From the NCBI RefSeq assembly GCF_014250685.1, contig NZ_JACFAJ010000014.1, forward strand, positions 94,763 to 158,762: DNA of 64,000 bases, written 5' to 3'. A program made the translations under genes and the position numbers. The notes beneath the pieces are model-generated. The model ran no database searches and had not been told where the DNA came from. It worked only from the letters and a program-made list of their open reading frames with translations. Below are positions 59,727-64,000 of this stretch, one piece after another (the stretch's first letter is position 1; each line of letters starts with the position of its first letter). This DNA is from Cetobacterium sp. 2A (GTDB lineage: Bacteria > Fusobacteriota > Fusobacteriia > Fusobacteriales > Fusobacteriaceae).

Positions 59727-60935
59727 TTATTTTATATTTTTAACTATAACCGCTGTACCCATACCTCCACCAATGCATAGGCTAGCTAGTCCATAATTAG
59801 AATTTCTCTTTTTTAGCTCATGAACTAAAGTAGTAATAATTCTATTTCCACTACTTCCTAGAGGATGTCCAAGTGCAATAGCTCCTCCGTTTACATTTGT
59901 AATTTCATTTAATCGTTCTTGAGAAACATTATGTTGAAGTCTAAGCTCTTTCATTACAGCAAGAGATTGCGCAGCAAAAGCTTCATTTAACTCTATAAGT
60001 TCTATATCACTAAGAGAAAGATTAGATTTTTTTAAAGCATTATTTATAGCTGGAATTGGTCCCATTCCCATAATTTCAGGATCAACTCCACCTTGACCAA
60101 CAGAAATAATCTCTGCTAAAGGTGTTAGATTATATTTTTTTATTGCTTCTTCAGAGGCCAAAAGAATCATACTAGCACCATCATTAACTCCAGAAGCATT
60201 TCCAGCTGTTACAGATCCATCTTTTTTAAATGCAGGCCTAAGAGTTGAAAGTTTTTCAAAACTAGTTTTTCTATTTGGATATTCATCCTTGTCAAAAATA
60301 AAGGATTGTTTTTTATCTACTATTGTTATTGGAACAATTTCATTTTCAAATTTTCCAGAATCTATTGCAAAAATTGCTTTTTCTTGGGATTTTATTGCAA
60401 ATAAATCTTGTTCTTCTCTTGTAATGTCATATTTTTCAGCTATATTTTCAGCTGTAATACCCATATGAATACCCGTAAAAGCATCTGTTAGTCCATCAAG
60501 AACTAAATGATCTTTCATCGAAATATCTCCCATTTTGTGACCATTTCTAGCATTTGAACTAGTTAGGAATGGAGCTTGTGACATAACTTCTGTACCACCG
60601 GCAAAAATAAGATTAGCTTCATCATGTTTTATCTCTGTAAAGGCATTCATTAGAGATTTCATTCCACTTCCACAAATAATATTTAGAGAATAAGCTGGAA
60701 CTTCAACAGGGAGTCCGCCTTTTATCGCAGCCTGTCTTCCAACTCCTTGAGATTGACCAGCAGATAGAACATTTCCTACAATAACTTCGTCTATAACATC
60801 TTTGGGAACATTTGTCTCTTCTAAAATATTTTTTATAAGAGTTCCAGCTAATTCACCAGGCTGAATTTTTCCAAGAGATCCTAAAAAACTTCCAATAGGT
60901 GTTCTTTTAGCAGAAACTATAAATACTTTTGACAT
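59727..60935 (-). CDS. thl: Acetyl-CoA acetyltransferase (thiolase)
   Basis: The 402-residue protein is a type II thiolase: catalytic cysteine in [11 protein letters not shown] near residue 88, [15 protein letters not shown] near residue 319, the histidine in [14 protein letters not shown] near residue 350, and the second cysteine in [10 protein letters not shown] near residue 383. It cleaves or forms acetoacetyl-CoA. It sits between the CoA-transferase genes and the hydratase gene, linking acetoacetate activation to acetyl-CoA. Confidence 0.95.
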   Translation of the reverse strand: MSKVFIVSAKRTPIGSFLGSLGKIQPGELAGTLIKNILEETNVPKDVIDEVIVGNVLSAGQSQGVGRQAAIKGGLPVEVPAYSLNIICGSGMKSLMNAFTEIKHDEANLIFAGGTEVMSQAPFLTSSNARNGHKMGDISMKDHLVLDGLTDAFTGIHMGITAENIAEKYDITREEQDLFAIKSQEKAIFAIDSGKFENEIVPITIVDKKQSFIFDKDEYPNRKTSFEKLSTLRPAFKKDGSVTAGNASGVNDGASMILLASEEAIKKYNLTPLAEIISVGQGGVDPEIMGMGPIPAINNALKKSNLSLSDIELIELNEAFAAQSLAVMKELRLQHNVSQERLNEITNVNGGAIALGHPLGSSGNRIITTLVHELKKRNSNYGLASLCIGGGMGTAVIVKNIK

Positions 60936-60955
60936 TTAAATCCTCCTTACAAACA

Positions 60956-61621
60956 CTAAATTAACATTGGTTTTAAATTTTCCCCTATTATAAGTTCAGC
61001 TTCAGTTGAATTTTTGATATCTTCAATAGTAAAATATGGATTATATTCTGTTAATACTAATCCTTTATCAGTTACTTCCATTACTCCTTTTTCAGTTACA
61101 ATTAAATTAACTTGAGCAGCAGCAGTAAGTGGTAGTGTACAATTCTTCAATATTTTATGTGATCCTTTTGAAGTATGTTCCATAGCAATAATAACTTTTT
61201 TAGCTCCTACAACCAAGTCCATAGCTCCGCCCATACCAGGAACCATTTTCCCAGGAACCATCCAGTTAGCTAAGTTTCCTTTTTCATCAACTTGAAGTGC
61301 TCCAAGAACTGTTGCATCAACGTGTCCGCCTCTAATTATTCCAAATGACATAAAACTATCAAAGAAACATCCACCTTCATTAACAGTTACATGTGATCCA
61401 CCAGCATTTGTAACTCTATCATCTTTTTTTTCTAAACTAGGAGATTCTCCCATTCCTAAAAGTCCATTTTCAGACTGTAAAATTGTTTGAACCTCAACTG
61501 GAATATAGTTAGCTACTTCAGTTGGAAGACCTATACCTAAATTTACAACATCTCCATTTTTAAACTCTTTGGCAACTCTTTTAGCAATTATTTCCCTTAC
61601 TTGTTCTTTGGAAAGTTCCAT
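60956..61621 (-). CDS. atoA: Acetate/butyrate-acetoacetate CoA-transferase beta subunit
   Basis: The 221-residue protein is the beta chain of a 3-oxoacid CoA-transferase (AtoA/CtfB/ScoB). The catalytic glutamate is in the [10 protein letters not shown] motif near residue 50. [19 protein letters not shown] at about residues 23-41 and [25 protein letters not shown] (read in two parts) are conserved. It pairs with the alpha chain, whose gene ends one base upstream of this start. Confidence 0.94.
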   Translation of the reverse strand: MELSKEQVREIIAKRVAKEFKNGDVVNLGIGLPTEVANYIPVEVQTILQSENGLLGMGESPSLEKKDDRVTNAGGSHVTVNEGGCFFDSFMSFGIIRGGHVDATVLGALQVDEKGNLANWMVPGKMVPGMGGAMDLVVGAKKVIIAMEHTSKGSHKILKNCTLPLTAAAQVNLIVTEKGVMEVTDKGLVLTEYNPYFTIEDIKNSTEAELIIGENLKPMLI

Positions 61622-61622
61622 T

Positions 61623-62273
61623 TTAGTTTCCTCCCTTTACAATATAGTCAACAAATATTCCTGGAACTACAATTTCATTTGGATCTAAACATCCGTCTAT
61701 AATTTCATCAGCTTCAACAATAACTAAGTCTGCAGCCATTGGCATGATTGCATTAAAATTTCTAGTTGATCCAAAGAATGCTATATTTCCATGAGAATCA
61801 ACTTTAGTTCCATAAACTATAGCTACATCAGCTCTTAAAGATTTTTCAATTATAAATTTTTTATTATCAATTTCAACAACTTGTTTACCCTCTTCCACAA
61901 TAGTTCCAACTCCAGTTGGTGTTAAAACACCCCCTAGACCAGCTCCTCCTGCTCTAATTATTTCTGCAAGTGTTCCTTGTGGAACAAGTTGTACATCAAG
62001 TTCTCCAGAATTCATTTGTCTTCCAGTTTCGGGATTAGTTCCGATATGAGATACAATAGCTTTTTTTAATCTTTTGTTCACAACTAATTTCCCTTTTTCA
62101 TTATCTGGGAAACTTGTATCATTGGCAATAAGCGTTAGATTTGTAATTCCTAAATCTAACATTTTGTCGATGATTTTTTTAGGAGCACCACATTTTAAAA
62201 ATCCTCCAATCATCAAAGTTGAATCACTCTTTATAAGCTTAGCAGCTTCATCTAAAGAAATTAATTTTTTCAT
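61623..62273 (-). CDS. atoD: Acetate/butyrate-acetoacetate CoA-transferase alpha subunit
   Basis: The 216-residue protein is the alpha chain: [19 protein letters not shown] near residue 18, [27 protein letters not shown] near residue 77 (two conserved blocks), and [17 protein letters not shown] near residue 107. It activates acetoacetate, 3-hydroxybutyrate or crotonate with acetyl-CoA or butyryl-CoA. It is first in the operon, behind a strong promoter with a candidate TetR operator. Confidence 0.94.
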   Translation of the reverse strand: MKKLISLDEAAKLIKSDSTLMIGGFLKCGAPKKIIDKMLDLGITNLTLIANDTSFPDNEKGKLVVNKRLKKAIVSHIGTNPETGRQMNSGELDVQLVPQGTLAEIIRAGGAGLGGVLTPTGVGTIVEEGKQVVEIDNKKFIIEKSLRADVAIVYGTKVDSHGNIAFFGSTRNFNAIMPMAADLVIVEADEIIDGCLDPNEIVVPGIFVDYIVKGGN

Positions 62274-62300
62274 AATATTTCTTCCTCCATAGACATTTGT

Positions 62301-62316
62301 AAGTGAGTACTTGCTT
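62301..62316. promoter_or_regulatory. Candidate TetR operator at the ato promoter
   Basis: AAGTGAGT and ACTTGCTT form an imperfect inverted repeat (six of eight positions) a few bases downstream of the predicted ato start. The divergent TetR gene makes it a likely repressor site. Confidence 0.45.
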
Positions 62317-62327
62317 GTGCATTAACT

Positions 62328-62356
62328 TATATACTTCAAGAAAACATTAATGTCAA
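62328..62356 (-). promoter_or_regulatory. Promoter of the ato-thl-bcd-etf operon
   Basis: On the minus strand TTGACA (62356-62351) and TATATA (62333-62328) are 17 bases apart. The palindrome ACATTAATGT (62344-62353) overlaps the -35 box. Confidence 0.8.
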
Positions 62357-62395
62357 TACTAGAACAAAAAACTTTTTTTGAAAACACTTAATCTA

Positions 62396-62424
62396 TTGAC
62401 AATAGCGAGGAATGCTTATATTAT
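62396..62424 (+). promoter_or_regulatory. Promoter of the TetR gene
   Basis: TTGACA (62396-62401) and TATTAT (62419-62424) are 17 bases apart, 35 bases before the start codon. Confidence 0.75.
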
Positions 62425-62459
62425 TAAAATTAATAATTTTTTCAAGGGGAGAAAATGTT

Positions 62460-63017
62460 ATGAGTATGAAAGAAAGGATATTGGAAAAAGCTCTGGAATT
62501 GTTTTCTGAGCATGGTTTCAATAGTGTCTCAACTAAGCTTTTGGCAAAAGAAGTAGGGTGTAATGAAGTGACCATATTTAGGTTATTCAAATCTAAATAT
62601 GGAATTTTAGAACAGATAACTAAAAATTTTTTAGAAATGGCAACTATTATAGAAAATTTAAAAAAGGTTTTAAATGGAAACTTGGAGGATGATATAGAGA
62701 GTGTAATAAGAGTTTACGATAAATTTTTAAGGGAAAACGAGCTTATATTTAGAATACAGCTAAAATTTTCTCATAGTGAAATAAAAAAATATACACGTTC
62801 CATAGAGTATAAAGATTTTGTAGTTGAACATTTTAGAGAAATTTTTATAAAGGATAATTTAAATTTACCAGTAGAAGAATTTGTAATACAGATATTATCC
62901 AGTGTAATTGGAAATTTTCTTTTTTATATTCAAACTGAAAATGGATTTACAAAAATAGAATGGGATGATTTGTTAGAAAGTAATATCAGGATTTATAAAT
63001 ATTTTTTAAGAAAATGA
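62460..63017 (+). CDS. TetR family transcriptional regulator
   Basis: The 185-residue protein has an N-terminal TetR helix-turn-helix: ILEKALELFSEHGFNSVSTK, then LLAKEVGCNEVTIFRLFKSK (residues about 25-44). The ligand domain is not diagnostic. I chose ATG 62460 because AAGGGGAG lies eight bases upstream. It diverges from the ato-thl-bcd-etf operon, so it probably represses that operon and perhaps senses an acyl-CoA or short-chain acid. A YitT-family gene follows after 10 bases and may be co-transcribed. Confidence 0.9.
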   Translation: MSMKERILEKALELFSEHGFNSVSTKLLAKEVGCNEVTIFRLFKSKYGILEQITKNFLEMATIIENLKKVLNGNLEDDIESVIRVYDKFLRENELIFRIQLKFSHSEIKKYTRSIEYKDFVVEHFREIFIKDNLNLPVEEFVIQILSSVIGNFLFYIQTENGFTKIEWDDLLESNIRIYKYFLRK

Positions 63018-63027
63018 GGGTGTTGGA

Positions 63028-63867
63028 ATGAAACAGAAATTGCGAGAGCTTTTCTTGATAACGGTGGGATCTTTTCTTTATGCGGTAGGAATTAATTATT
63101 TTTTTGTAGCTAATAAATTAGCTGAGGGTGGAGTCACAGGTATTAGTCTTATAATTTATTACTTAACAGGAATTTCTGTAAGTCTTAGCTATTTAGTAAT
63201 TAATATTCCTCTTGTAATATTGGGATGGAAGTTACTAGGAAAGAAATTTGTTTATAAAACTATTTATGGAATTGGTGCTGTAACTTTAGCTCTTAAACTT
63301 ACAAGTGGTTTGCAAGGACCTATGGAAGATTTAATAGTTGTTTCCATATTTGGAGGAATAACGATTGGAACAGGCCTAGGAATTATATTTTATGCCGGAG
63401 GTTCTACTGGTGGAATTGATATTCTTGCAAGAATTTTAAAAACATATAAAGGCTTAGCGGTTGGGAAAGCAATGTTTATTATGGATTTTTTAGTTTTATG
63501 TATGGTAGCAATTTTATTTGGAAAAGTAATATTTATGTATACTTTGATAGCTACTTTTATTTGTACCAAGGTGATAGATTTTATTCAAGATGGAATAACA
63601 AAAGCAAAAGGTGTAATGATTATAACCGAAAAATCTGATGAAATAAAAGAATTTATAATGGTTGAAATGGGAAGGGGAATAACTATTTTTGAGGGAAAAG
63701 GTGGTTTTACTTCAAACAAAAAAGAAATTGTTTATTGTGTTGTTAGTAAATTAGAAATATTTAGATTAAAACAAACTATAAAAAAAATTGATCCAAAAGC
63801 TTTCGTTACAATAACAGATGTTTCAGAGACCTTGGGAGAGGGATTTGGAGATTTAGGAGAAGAATAA
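63028..63867 (+). CDS. YitT family membrane protein
   Basis: The 279-residue protein has five to six membrane segments (YitT_membrane/DUF161) and a C-terminal soluble DUF2179 domain. Typical segments are VGSFLYAVGINYFFVANKLAEGG (about residues 13-35), FYAGGSTGGIDILARIL near residue 121, and RGITIFEGKGGFTSNKKE near residue 215. The function of YitT proteins is not well established. It is 10 bases after the TetR gene and ends in a terminator. Confidence 0.92.
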   Translation: MKQKLRELFLITVGSFLYAVGINYFFVANKLAEGGVTGISLIIYYLTGISVSLSYLVINIPLVILGWKLLGKKFVYKTIYGIGAVTLALKLTSGLQGPMEDLIVVSIFGGITIGTGLGIIFYAGGSTGGIDILARILKTYKGLAVGKAMFIMDFLVLCMVAILFGKVIFMYTLIATFICTKVIDFIQDGITKAKGVMIITEKSDEIKEFIMVEMGRGITIFEGKGGFTSNKKEIVYCVVSKLEIFRLKQTIKKIDPKAFVTITDVSETLGEGFGDLGEE

Positions 63868-63876
63868 TTAAAAAAT

Positions 63877-63927
63877 AAAAGACATTTAATGCAAATTTTA
63901 TATATGAAGATGCATTAAATGTCTTTT
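63877..63927 (+). terminator. Terminator after the YitT gene
   Basis: A 17-bp perfect stem (63877-63893 with 63911-63927) has a 17-base loop and a following T-run. The remaining bases to the end of the window hold no gene that I can see. Confidence 0.85.
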
Positions 63928-64000
63928 TAATTTTTTGGTATCTTTGTCATTTCTGAACAAAATATTTCATTTAATGTCATAAAAAACTGAAAAAAACTAC

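Overview
The window is AT-rich DNA (roughly 30% GC by eye) with tightly packed genes, strong AGGAGG-type ribosome sites and many textbook TTGACA-17-TATAAT-like promoters. Its gene set points to an anaerobic, amino-acid- and organic-acid-fermenting member of the Fusobacteriota, close to Ilyobacter, Cetobacterium or Propionigenium. The evidence is citrate lyase with a sodium-pumping oxaloacetate decarboxylase, Bcd/Etf with an acetoacetate CoA-transferase, RbsABC-type importers, M42 peptidases and an outer-membrane protein. The genus call is inference. No tRNA, rRNA, CRISPR array or insertion sequence was recognised.

Layout. 0-4.4 kb: ribose-type sugar ABC importer plus ROK kinase; then mgsA. 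5-11.5 kb: two Gate-domain membrane proteins, a GltS glutamate carrier, and an operon of PhzF-like protein, peptide-binding lipoprotein, M42 peptidase and a gamma-glutamyl (C26) hydrolase. 11.5-16.1 kb: M32 carboxypeptidase, MscS channel, a small membrane-protein gene at 14040-14198, an acetyltransferase and an iron alcohol dehydrogenase. 16.2-24.2 kb: an uncharacterised importer operon (DUF3798-type binding protein, ATPase, two permeases, small anchored protein, peptide-binding lipoprotein, M42 peptidase). 24.4-25.5 kb: chalcone-isomerase-like and HutD-like proteins. 25.6-28.6 kb: guanine riboswitch controlling a guanine-deaminase-like enzyme and a purine permease. 28.6-30.7 kb: pseudouridine catabolism (psuG, psuK). 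31.4-40.5 kb: citrate fermentation (BioC-like methyltransferase, citFED, oadB, biotin carrier, oadG, oadA, a GntR regulator and a 2-hydroxycarboxylate transporter), with matching candidate operators at the two main promoters. 40.5-46.7 kb: P-type ATPase, amino-acid antiporter, an ion channel with an odd filter, and alanine racemase.

46.8-52.1 kb is a replicon maintenance region: ParA, a non-canonical ParB-position protein whose gene contains a perfect 16-bp inverted repeat, a plasmid-type replication initiator, six ~21-bp iterons and helically phased AACAAT repeats. The window is therefore probably part of a large plasmid or second replicon carrying core metabolism. Directly beside this origin lies a queuosine-salvage operon (nucleoside hydrolase plus YhhQ-type transporter) behind a candidate preQ1-I riboswitch.

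54.8-63.9 kb: short-chain fatty acid transporter, then an etfA-etfB-bcd-maoC-thl-atoA-atoD operon (read right to left) for acetoacetate/crotonate/3-hydroxybutyrate to butyrate conversion, with a divergent TetR regulator and a YitT-family protein.

Together the genes describe uptake and fermentation of citrate, short-chain acids, peptides or amino acids, purines and modified nucleosides, each in a compact operon with its own visible promoter and terminator.
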